Positions 1 to 8,062 of a DNA stretch of 27,093 nucleotides are shown here, in pieces. A program made the translations under genes and the position numbers. The stretch covers positions 1-27,093 of the forward strand of contig JAKQBV010000159.1 in assembly GCA_029573925.1 (NCBI GenBank), in the 5' to 3' direction. Positions within the stretch are counted from its first letter, which is position 1. The number at the start of each line of letters is the position of its first letter. The stretch comes from a bacterium. GTDB lineage: Bacteria > UBP15 > UBA6099. Below the pieces are notes generated by a model. That model did not search any database. It was not told the origin of the DNA and worked only from the letters and a program-made list of their open reading frames with translations.

Positions 1-1404
1 GCTGTCGTGCGTGAACACGTATATCACCCTCGCGCCCATAATAGCCGCCAGCCTTATGGACGGCCTCATGTAGTCGGCGAAAGTGAAGAACGTGCCCGCA
101 TATGGAATCAAGCCGCCGTGCAGCGCGATCCCGCCGCACACGGCCGCCATTGCGTGTTCCCTGACGCCGAAGTGGATGTTATTCGCCGCGCGGTCGGTCG
201 CGCTGAAGCTTCCGGACGCGGCCAGCCGCGTGTTGTTGCTGGGGCCGAGGTCGGCGGAGCCTCCGATTAGGTTCGGCAACTTTGCGAACAGCGCGTTCAG
301 GGCCTTGCCCGACGCCGCCCGCGTCGCCATTGGTTTTGAGTCTGCCGGGACAACTCCCTCAAGCGCCGACTCCCATCCTTGCGGCAACTCGCCTTTCATC
401 GCGGACAAGAATTCCTGCGCGTCCGCCGGATAAAGTTTTTCATACACCGAGAACAGCTTCGACCATTTAGACTCAGCGCGTTTGCCGCGGGCGACCGCCT
501 TGCGCATGTGCGCGGCCACTTCCTGCGGCACGATGAATTCCGGTTCGAGCGGCCAGCCGAGCGCCTTCTTGGTGGCAATCGCGTTGTCCGCGCCGAGCGG
601 CGAGCCGTGGGCTTTCTCGCTGTCCTCCAGCGGGCTGTGCCGCCCGATGATGGTCTTGCAGATTATGAGAGACGGCTTGGAGGCATCCCTGCGCGCGCGG
701 CGCAGCGCCTTTTTCACCGCCGGGATGTCGAACCCGTCCACCGGCCCTATCACCTGCCAGCCGAGAGCCTTGAACTTCGCCGCCACATTCTCTCCAAAAG
801 CCAGACTCGTGCGGCCTTCGATCTGAATTCCGTTGTCGTCGTAAAGGCAGATGAGTTTGCCGAGGGCGAGATGTCCCGCCAAGCTGGCCGCCTCAGTGGA
901 AAGCCCTTCCTGAATGTCGCCGTCCGAACAGACGACATACGTGTTGTGATCCACGATGTTGAAGCCGGGTTTATTGAAGCGGGCGGCCAGCCGCGCCTCC
1001 GCGAGCGCCATCCCCACCGCGTGCGCCAGCCCCTGCCCCAGCGGCCCTGTCGATATCTCCACCCCCGCCGCAAGGTCCCGCTCCGGATGCCCCGGCGTCC
1101 TGCTCCCAAGCTGCCGGAAGTTTCTCAACTCGTCCAGAGGCAGGTCGTAGCCTGTGAGATGAAGCAGCGAATACAGCAACATCGACGCGTGCCCGGCGGA
1201 CAACGCGAACCTGTCGCGGTCCGGCCACTCCGGGTTCGCCGGGCTGTGCTTCATGAACCCGTCGAAAAGCGCGTAACCCATCGCGGCCATTCCGAGCGGC
1301 GCGCCGGGATGCCCCGAATTGGCCTTCTGCGTGGCGTCCACCGCCAGCATCCTTATCGTGTTCACACATTTGATTTCCAGTTCCGTTCCGATGTCTTTCA
1401 TCAT
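1..1404 (-). CDS. tkt: Transketolase, N-terminal 468 residues (3' end beyond window)
   Basis: Transketolase moves two-carbon ketol units between sugar phosphates with thiamine diphosphate (ThDP) in the non-oxidative pentose phosphate or Calvin pathway; it is cytosolic. Translating the minus strand from 1404 gives an unbroken frame to base 1. Residues 29-35 read NSGHPGAP, residues 68-73 read LSAGHA, and a TGPLGQG segment lies near 119. The ThDP/Mg motif SDGDIQEG starts near 160 and is followed by the distal Asn (YDDN). The pyrimidine-binding domain has FGVREHAMAAV near 430. The reading stops at FTHDS, just before the family's usual IGLGEDGP stretch, so roughly 190 residues are missing (full-length enzymes are about 660). 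The start is ATG with GGGGGA about 8 nt upstream; a second ATG follows directly. It lies 121 bp downstream of a secreted-protein gene on the same strand, and that gap is AT-rich enough to hold its own promoter. Confidence 0.96.
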   Translation of the reverse strand, partial: MMKDIGTELEIKCVNTIRMLAVDATQKANSGHPGAPLGMAAMGYALFDGFMKHSPANPEWPDRDRFALSAGHASMLLYSLLHLTGYDLPLDELRNFRQLGSRTPGHPERDLAAGVEISTGPLGQGLAHAVGMALAEARLAARFNKPGFNIVDHNTYVVCSDGDIQEGLSTEAASLAGHLALGKLICLYDDNGIQIEGRTSLAFGENVAAKFKALGWQVIGPVDGFDIPAVKKALRRARRDASKPSLIICKTIIGRHSPLEDSEKAHGSPLGADNAIATKKALGWPLEPEFIVPQEVAAHMRKAVARGKRAESKWSKLFSVYEKLYPADAQEFLSAMKGELPQGWESALEGVVPADSKPMATRAASGKALNALFAKLPNLIGGSADLGPSNNTRLAASGSFSATDRAANNIHFGVREHAMAAVCGGIALHGGLIPYAGTFFTFADYMRPSIRLAAIMGARVIYVFTHDS

Positions 1405-1525
1405 TTGCCGTCCCCCGTTCGATGTTGATACGCTTTGCTGATTTTAGTTTATATGACTATAGATAGTAAATAACCTGTGTTTCCCGCCGTTGCGGGCGAA
1501 ATTCCCGCAGGTAGCAATCCGCGTC

Positions 1526-2902
1526 TCACGGCAACGCGCCTTCCGGCCCTGCTCGGTAACCCGCAAGCTCGGTAAAAACATTACCCGCCTGCCGTTCGCC
1601 GTCAATCACCGCCTCCGCTCTGCCGGAGCCTGCCCATGCTGCGCGCAGAGGGCCGAACACCCGCGTCTCCTGATAAGGCATATCCTGCCTGATAGTAAGA
1701 TGCGCGCGCAGCGACGGGATGGCGACCGCCCAGTCGAGCGGATAAACGATTCCCGTGTCCGGGCTTGTCCACGTGTTGAGCGGCTCGACCACGATGTCCT
1801 TCACTACCGAAACGCGCCCGTCTCCCCATTTGACAGTCGCCAGCCGGTGAAACCGCTCCCCGGTGTCCGGCCTGCGGAAGACTAACAGGCTCATGTCCGT
1901 TCCGTCTTCGAGTTGGACGCGGAACCAGTCCCACCCCGCCGGATTCGCCGCATCGCCTAGCGCGCCGTACTGATGGTCGTGCCACAATACGCCGCGCGCG
2001 CGCCGCGTCTCTCCGCCTATCCTCAGTTCCCCCTTCGCCGTCATTCGCGGGAACGAATACATAAGAAAATTCTCGTCCGGATTCAGCCCGGCGCTTCCCG
2101 CGCCGCCCATGAAAAGCGGTCCTCTCTCCGGCTTCATCTCCAACTCTACCTCGAACCCTTCGCCCGCCAACCTCGCGCTATATCTCCAATCCTCCCAGTC
2201 GCGGCCCGGACTTTTTTCATTGACAAAATAATTCCCGTCGAACCTCAGCCCAAGCCCCTCGCCAATCACAGTCGGCTCTTCTTTCATAAACCTGTGATGC
2301 TTTTCGATTTCTTTCTCGTCGAACATGCCGGGAGTCAACGCGAAGCGGACGTCCCCCGGAAGCGCGGCAACCGCCGACTTCATCGTCGCGGCCGCCGATT
2401 TCTCGACAAGCGAGCCGCTGTGGAACCGGCTTTCTTCTTTCTCCGAAAGGCAATAATACATGAAACGGGCGTCAGGCAGGCCGTCGAACTTCGCCACGAA
2501 GAACGACGCCGTCAATCCGTATCTGCGCCCCTCGTCGTCTTGGAGATGGCCGCTGAATTGCCACCTCTCAAAAGGAACGCCGGCATGCGGCCCTTCGTCC
2601 TCCGGAAGACTTATCCGTGGAACGGACACGGAGACCTGCGCAAGCGCCTGCGCGGCGACCGCGACAGCAGCAGCCGCAACCGCCGCAACCGCCGCTGTTT
2701 TTATCCTGAAAAAACCGTTTGATACTGTTTTCGACTTCGGCGATTTGGGAAACGCCTTTTGAAAAAAGAGGTTTGCCGAAACCTCTTTTCCCGAACATTT
2801 CGCGTCATTATGTTTGCGCAACGACAAGAAGAATCGGGGAAACCCCGAAGAATTTTCAGCCGTCATATATTCTATTGGCAAATCCTTACGCGTTCTTTTC
2901 AT
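1526..2902 (-). CDS. Secreted AttH/CrtC-type lipocalin-fold protein (predicted secreted hydrolase family)
   Basis: This resembles the AttH/CrtC (carotenoid 1,2-hydratase-like) superfamily, exported or periplasmic beta-barrel proteins that bind hydrophobic ligands; the exact reaction is unknown. Family hallmarks visible are LPEDEGPHAG then ERWQFSGHL near residues 98-120, a RRYGLTASFF strand, a WHDHQYGAL segment, GWDWFRVQLEDG and a late YPLDWAVAIP. A hydrophobic Ala/Val-rich signal peptide lies at about residues 67-90, not at the N-terminus. The 458-residue call uses ATG 2902 because GGAGG sits 9 nt upstream. The first 65 residues would then be a hydrophilic extension, partly encoded by a perfect 26-nt palindrome (2764-2789). 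A shorter protein starting just before the signal peptide is possible, but no ATG/GTG/TTG with a good ribosome site was found there. A TATAAT box lies upstream at 2966-2971. The fold is fairly sure; the start is not. Confidence 0.8.
   Translation of the reverse strand: MKRTRKDLPIEYMTAENSSGFPRFFLSLRKHNDAKCSGKEVSANLFFQKAFPKSPKSKTVSNGFFRIKTAAVAAVAAAAVAVAAQALAQVSVSVPRISLPEDEGPHAGVPFERWQFSGHLQDDEGRRYGLTASFFVAKFDGLPDARFMYYCLSEKEESRFHSGSLVEKSAAATMKSAVAALPGDVRFALTPGMFDEKEIEKHHRFMKEEPTVIGEGLGLRFDGNYFVNEKSPGRDWEDWRYSARLAGEGFEVELEMKPERGPLFMGGAGSAGLNPDENFLMYSFPRMTAKGELRIGGETRRARGVLWHDHQYGALGDAANPAGWDWFRVQLEDGTDMSLLVFRRPDTGERFHRLATVKWGDGRVSVVKDIVVEPLNTWTSPDTGIVYPLDWAVAIPSLRAHLTIRQDMPYQETRVFGPLRAAWAGSGRAEAVIDGERQAGNVFTELAGYRAGPEGALP
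2764..2789. repeat. Perfect 26-nt palindrome inside the 5' part of the AttH-like gene
   Basis: Arms AAAAGAGGTTT and its exact complement are separated by the 4-nt loop GCCG. The A/T-flanked design matches the stronger hairpins at 7750-7783 and 11215-11248. Here it lies within an open frame between a good ribosome site and the signal-peptide region. It could be an inserted repeat, an mRNA hairpin controlling translation, or a terminator in a leader if the true start is downstream. Confidence 0.7.
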
Positions 2903-2965
2903 AGCCTTTTTCCTCCGAGTCTAGACAAAAGTCGCGCAAGCCACCCGCCCGCTCCCATTAATTTG

Positions 2966-2995
2966 ATTATATAGCAATCCCGGATCAGTCGTCAG
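2966..2995 (-). promoter_or_regulatory. Candidate promoter for the AttH-like gene
   Basis: On the minus strand a perfect TATAAT (2966-2971) is preceded, 18 nt upstream, by a weak CTGACG-like -35. Transcription would begin about 60 nt before the ATG at 2902. The -10 is convincing; the -35 is poor. Confidence 0.4.
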
Positions 2996-3095
2996 AGTTC
3001 ATGGTTAATTGCTCGGCGCGGACGAAATGCGAGGCGCAAGGGGCAATTTTTGCAGTGAATAGAACATACGGTTCATGAACAATATAAATGGGTGG

Positions 3096-3120
3096 CACGC
3101 ACAAACTTGCTTTGTGCGTG
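3096..3120. repeat. 10-bp hairpin in the dnaK upstream region
   Basis: CACGCACAAA pairs perfectly with TTTGTGCGTG across a 5-nt loop. No T-run follows on either strand, so it is not a standard intrinsic terminator. It may be part of an untranslated RNA or a protein-binding site. Confidence 0.6.
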
Positions 3121-3306
3121 AGTTCGCCGCTATGAAAATCGCCCCGGTTCGCCAGCTCTATCGACGAATCCGGGTTCAACACCGCTTAACATCCTGTTCT
3201 GCAAATTTTCACTAATGAGACCGGTTTGGTTCAAATCCGGCCCGGGGACCCCGCTTTTCGCAGAATGCTAGTAATGCTAACAGATAATTTTCCTTGCTTG
3301 TAAAAG

Positions 3307-3328
3307 ATTTTTCACGCGGCTGAAAAAT
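3307..3328. promoter_or_regulatory. Inverted repeat adjoining the dnaK promoter, candidate operator
   Basis: ATTTTTCA and TGAAAAAT form perfect 8-bp arms around a 6-nt GC-rich centre, ending 13 nt before the -35 box. It matches neither the CIRCE consensus nor the actinobacterial HAIR (CTTGAGT-N7-ACTCAAG). Because an HspR-type regulator ends the operon, this is the best visible candidate for a diverged binding site, but that link is inference. Confidence 0.35.
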
Positions 3329-3341
3329 TATATTAAGCTTC

Positions 3342-5279
<1,938 letters not shown>

Positions 5280-5280
<1 letters not shown>

Positions 5281-5307
5281 ATCGGATCCGAAGCAAGGAT
5301 TCCGATT
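5280..5307 (+). terminator. Hairpin between dnaK and grpE, possible attenuator or processing site
   Basis: AATCGGA plus TCC pairs with GGA and TCCGATT across a 7-nt loop, giving about 10 bp with one bulged base. It starts at the last base of the dnaK stop codon. A modest TTTT follows within 10 nt. This would suit partial termination or mRNA stabilisation, giving more DnaK than GrpE or DnaJ. Confidence 0.4.
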
Positions 5308-5420
5308 AGATTTTGTATAAACAGCCCGGCGGTCGGGCGCAGGGCGGGCATGAGTCGCCCTGCGGCCCCCACCCGCCAATCGCCGTCCTCCCCCGACGAA
5401 AGAGTGGAAAGAGGCATCTT

Positions 5421-6062
5421 ATGGTTAAACGAATCATCATAGAAGACGAAAGCGGCGCGGTCGCTCCGGAAACCCCGGAAGCCGCCGCGGGACAGCCCCC
5501 CGCGCAGAACACCCCTGCCGCCGAACCGGCGACAGAACCGCCTGCCGCTGCGAACACGGATTCCATGGACGCTCTGGCGCAGGCTCGCGAGAAAATCGCC
5601 GAATTGGAAAAGACCCGCGCCGAGTACCTAGACATGCTCCAGCGCATGAAGGCCGAGTTTGAGAACTACAAGCGCAGAACAACGAAAGAAAAAGCGGACG
5701 CGCTCAAGTACGGTCACTCCCGAATGGCGGAAAAACTTCTTCCCGTGCTGGACAACCTTCAGCGCGGCCTAAAATTTGCGACAGGCGGCGAAGCGGACGC
5801 GAAAATTCTTGAAGGCATGTCCCTAGTAGAGCGCCAGATGCTTGATGTCCTCGCAGAGTTCAGCGTCGTTCCCTTCGACTCCGTCGGCGAGTTCTTCGAC
5901 CCGAACATCCACGAGGCCCTCTACACCGTCGATTCGCCCGACGTCGAAGACAGCCGGATAACCGAGGAAATTGAGAAGGGGTTCAGGATAGACGAAAAGC
6001 TGCTGCGGCCCGCCAAAGTGGTCGTGTGCAGAAAACAACAGCCGCCGCAACTTTCGGACTGA
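5421..6062 (+). CDS. grpE: Nucleotide exchange factor GrpE
   Basis: GrpE releases ADP from DnaK and resets its cycle; it acts as a cytosolic homodimer. The 213-residue protein has an acidic, Ala/Pro-rich disordered N-terminus (about 1-48), then a long coiled-coil helix including EYLDMLQRMKAEFENYKRR. The C-terminal beta-domain carries the family signature FDPNIHEAL followed by GFRIDEKLLRPAKVVV. ATG 5421 is chosen because AAAGAGG lies about 6 nt upstream and the protein then has normal length; the frame stays open further upstream to 5313 but without support. It lies 140 nt downstream of dnaK, a gap that includes a hairpin, and 78 nt before dnaJ. Confidence 0.97.
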   Translation: MVKRIIIEDESGAVAPETPEAAAGQPPAQNTPAAEPATEPPAAANTDSMDALAQAREKIAELEKTRAEYLDMLQRMKAEFENYKRRTTKEKADALKYGHSRMAEKLLPVLDNLQRGLKFATGGEADAKILEGMSLVERQMLDVLAEFSVVPFDSVGEFFDPNIHEALYTVDSPDVEDSRITEEIEKGFRIDEKLLRPAKVVVCRKQQPPQLSD

Positions 6063-6140
6063 TGTTCAGGCGCTGTTCAGTCAGGATATAATTATGAGGT
6101 GAACTGTCCGCCGGAACACGCGGCGGCGAGGCGGCGAGCA

Positions 6141-7262
6141 ATGGCTCAGGACTTCTATAAAATACTCGAAGTCGAAAAGAACGCGACGGAGGCCGACATC
6201 AAGAAGGCCTACCGGAGGCTCGCGCGCAAACACCACCCGGACGTCAACCCGAACGACCCTCAGGCGGAAAAGAAGTTCAAGGACATCAGCGAGGCGTATC
6301 AGACGCTGAGCGACCCGAAGAAGCGACAGGAATACGACATGTACGGCCCCGGCGGATTTCAGGGCGGGCAAGGGTTCCCCCCCGGCGGAGGCGGGTACGA
6401 ATACCAGCAAGGCGGGTTCGACTTCGGAGGCGGGGGCGGCGGATTCGGCGACATATTCGAGACGCTGTTCGGAGGAGGGCGCGGCGGCGCGGCGTCTCAT
6501 TTCAGGCGGCCCGCGCGCGGCGAAGACATTCATCTGTCTCTGGCCGTCTCCTTCGACGAAGCTTTCAAGGGCGTAGAGAAAGACATATCTTTTCAGGGAT
6601 TTGACTCGTGCGGCGCCTGCGGCGGCTCCGGCTCGGCTCCCGGTTCGGCTGCCGGCCCCTGCCCCGCCTGCGGCGGCTCCGGACAAACAAAAATCGGCCG
6701 CGGCATGTTCAACATCTCTCAGCCCTGCCGCGCCTGCGGCGGCTCCGGCGTCACATCCGGCCCGGCATGCGGCAAATGCGGCGGTTCCGGCAGCGTGCCG
6801 GCAATCAAACGCATGTCCGTGAAAATTCAGGCGGGCGTCGATAACGGCTCAAAAATCCGAATCCCCGGCAAAGGCAGGCCCGGCGCCGCCGGACAACCCG
6901 CAGGAGACCTGTACATCATCACTCAGGTCTCATCCCACAGGCTTTTCGAGCGCAAAGGCAACAACCTTCACGTCGAGATACCAGTCACGGTCGTCGAGGC
7001 CGCGCTCGGCTCGCTGCTCGAAGTGCCCACCCCGGAAGGAAAAGCCTCCATCAAGATTCCCGAAGGAACGGAAACAGGAAAAACATTCAGGCTCAGAGGC
7101 AAAGGATTCCCGTCGCTGCAAAACAAAGGGCGCGGCGACCTTTACGTTAAAATAAAAACGGCGACCCCCCGCAACCTGTCAAAGGCGGACAGAGAGTTAC
7201 TGAGGAAATTCGCTGAATCGCACCCTGAAAACCCGAGGGCGGCGCTCTACGCCGGGCTTTGA
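6141..7262 (+). CDS. dnaJ: Chaperone protein DnaJ (Hsp40, type I)
   Basis: DnaJ delivers unfolded clients to DnaK and stimulates its ATPase. The 373-residue protein is a full type I Hsp40. The J-domain occupies residues 4-68 with the catalytic HPD at 32-34. A Gly/Phe-rich linker spans about 69-120. Four zinc-binding CxxCxGxG-type repeats lie between about 157 and 216 (CGACGGSG, CPACGGSG, CRACGGSG, CGKCGGSG), followed by C-terminal beta-domains containing GDLYIITQV and GRGDLYVKIK. ATG 6141 fits the conserved start MAQDFYKILEV; an in-frame upstream start at 6099 has no family support. The ribosome site is a loose GAGG-like run. Its stop lies 23 nt before the HspR-type gene. Confidence 0.98.
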   Translation: MAQDFYKILEVEKNATEADIKKAYRRLARKHHPDVNPNDPQAEKKFKDISEAYQTLSDPKKRQEYDMYGPGGFQGGQGFPPGGGGYEYQQGGFDFGGGGGGFGDIFETLFGGGRGGAASHFRRPARGEDIHLSLAVSFDEAFKGVEKDISFQGFDSCGACGGSGSAPGSAAGPCPACGGSGQTKIGRGMFNISQPCRACGGSGVTSGPACGKCGGSGSVPAIKRMSVKIQAGVDNGSKIRIPGKGRPGAAGQPAGDLYIITQVSSHRLFERKGNNLHVEIPVTVVEAALGSLLEVPTPEGKASIKIPEGTETGKTFRLRGKGFPSLQNKGRGDLYVKIKTATPRNLSKADRELLRKFAESHPENPRAALYAGL

Positions 7263-7285
7263 CGCCCCGGCCCCGGGAGGCGGCT

Positions 7286-7708
7286 ATGGACATAGACAGA
7301 GACAAACCCGTTTACGTCATCAGCGTGGTGGCCGACATGCTCGGCGTGCCGCAGCAGACATTGCGCATCTATGAGAAAGCCAGCCTGATACGACCCAGAC
7401 GCACTTCTCAAAACACTCGCCTCTACTCCCAGTCCGACGTGGAAAAACTCCAGCGCATCATAAGGCTCCATCAGGACCTCGGCATCAACCTTGCCGGCAT
7501 AGAAGTCATCCTTCACATGCGAATGAAGATGGAACGCATGCAGACCGAGTTCGAAGGCTTCGTCAAGTTCGCCCGCGAACGCATCGACTCCGAAGCCTTC
7601 GCCGCCCCGGACGAAAACTCAACCGACCTCGTCCCCCTCTCCGAACAGGGAGCCAACATCATGCGCATCATCGACATCCTCACCCGCGACGAACCCGAAA
7701 ACCGATAA
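7286..7708 (+). CDS. hspR: HspR-type MerR-family heat-shock transcriptional repressor
   Basis: Likely autorepressor of the dnaK operon. In actinobacteria HspR binds upstream of dnaK with DnaK acting as co-repressor. The 140-residue protein opens with the HspR-like segment PVYVISVVADMLGV, then QQTLRIYEKASLIRPRRT, which is the MerR winged helix. RLYSQSDVEKLQRI follows, then LHQDLGINLAGIEVILHM, the HspR linker. A short helix with a Met/Arg/Glu-rich stretch follows. ATG 7286 has GGGAGG about 5 nt upstream. Its place as last gene of dnaK-grpE-dnaJ is the classic HspR position. No HAIR box is seen at the dnaK promoter, so the operator here is probably diverged. No cysteine-based metal-sensing site is present, unlike MerR metal sensors. 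Confidence 0.88.
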   Translation: MDIDRDKPVYVISVVADMLGVPQQTLRIYEKASLIRPRRTSQNTRLYSQSDVEKLQRIIRLHQDLGINLAGIEVILHMRMKMERMQTEFEGFVKFARERIDSEAFAAPDENSTDLVPLSEQGANIMRIIDILTRDEPENR

Positions 7709-7749
7709 CCCCAAGCCGGAACACTGAATTTCAACAGCGCCTCCGGCGG

Positions 7750-7783
7750 CCAAAGAGAAACTTTTGAAAAAGTTTCTCTTTGG
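7750..7783. terminator. Bidirectional intrinsic terminator after hspR
   Basis: The 14-bp arms CCAAAGAGAAACTT and complement flank a 6-nt loop TTGAAA, 41 nt after the hspR stop. The A/T-rich inner arms make it work like a terminator in both directions. It separates the plus-strand chaperone operon from the minus-strand kinase region. The hairpin at 11215-11248 has the same total length and design. Confidence 0.75.
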
Positions 7784-7805
7784 AATCTCTTCAAAACGTT
7801 TCACT

Positions 7806-7850
7806 GGGCGTCGGGAGCGAACCGCTTCCGCGCTTCCCCTCCCGACGCCC
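7806..7850. repeat. 12-bp GC-rich inverted repeat with a 21-nt loop
   Basis: GGGCGTCGGGAG (7806-7817) pairs perfectly with 7839-7850. No U-run follows. It may be a second, factor-assisted terminator or a repeat element between convergent transcription units. Confidence 0.55.
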
Positions 7851-7895
7851 TATGTAATATCGTTTAATTAAAGATAGCAACAGGCAGTTTTTATT

Positions 7896-7919
7896 GTAGG
7901 GGCGATTCGCTGAATCGCC
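7896..7919 (+). repeat. GTAGGGGCGA-type palindromic intergenic repeat, left copy
   Basis: GTAGG leads into GGCGATTC, a 3-nt loop, and GAATCGCC. A related copy on the opposite strand at 11055-11080 keeps GTAGGGGCGA, but its arms read GGGCGACCC and GGGTCGCCC. The arms have changed together while pairing is kept, as expected of a structured repeat family. Confidence 0.65.
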
Positions 7920-7920
7920 T

Positions 7921-8022
7921 CGCTCATCGTTGCCAAGGTCTCCTTGGCAACGGGGACGCTAATGGCGGTGAAAGCGGAGCTTTCGGTCTATGCGTTACCA
8001 AGGCGACCTTGGTAACGATGTA
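7921..8022 (+). repeat. Left palindromic repeat array (two 23-nt palindromes plus first copy of an 81-nt repeat)
   Basis: The first palindrome is at 7929-7951 (arm GTTGCCAAGG, loop TCT). The second is at 7994-8016 (arm GTTACCAAGG, loop CGA). Between them lies a 42-nt spacer that contains a small hairpin GAAAGC-GGA-GCTTTC. Bases 7942-8022 are identical, base for base, to 10580-10660 on the other side of the kinase gene. The leading CGCTCATCGTT motif at 7921 recurs at 10998. Confidence 0.9.
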
Positions 8023-8062
8023 ATAATATTTCTGATGGTTGCCGAGGAAGCGGCGATGAGGG

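Larger units (their letters stand above)
2996..3341. other. Non-coding stretch between the AttH-like gene and the dnaK promoter
   Basis: No convincing gene is visible. A short 65-codon frame on the minus strand (2985-3182) has no ribosome site and no recognisable motif. The stretch holds a 10-bp self-complementary GTTCATGAAC (3071-3080), a strong hairpin (3096-3120) and an inverted repeat next to the dnaK promoter (3307-3328). A run near 3222-3250 looks superficially like a tRNA T-arm and acceptor end but does not fold as one. It could contain a small RNA or a degenerate repeat; nothing more can be supported. Confidence 0.5.

Noticed and set aside
379..1428. Long open frame antisense to transketolase
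   Set aside because: Arg/His/Pro-rich translation typical of the reverse of a GC-rich gene; transketolase on the other strand is unmistakable.
1483..1496. Terminator between the AttH-like gene and transketolase
   Set aside because: Only a 5-bp stem (CCCGC/GCGGG) with no T-run on either strand; too weak to call.
1973..2722. 249-codon plus-strand frame across the AttH-like gene
   Set aside because: Antisense shadow rich in Arg and Pro; the minus-strand protein matches family motifs.
2985..3182. 65-codon minus-strand frame
   Set aside because: It has no ribosome site, no recognisable motif, and is partly made of hairpin sequence.
3222..3254. tRNA-like 3' end (T-loop-like TTCAAAT followed by a GC-rich stretch)
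   Set aside because: The T-stem does not pair properly and no 5' acceptor strand, D-arm or anticodon arm can be found upstream.
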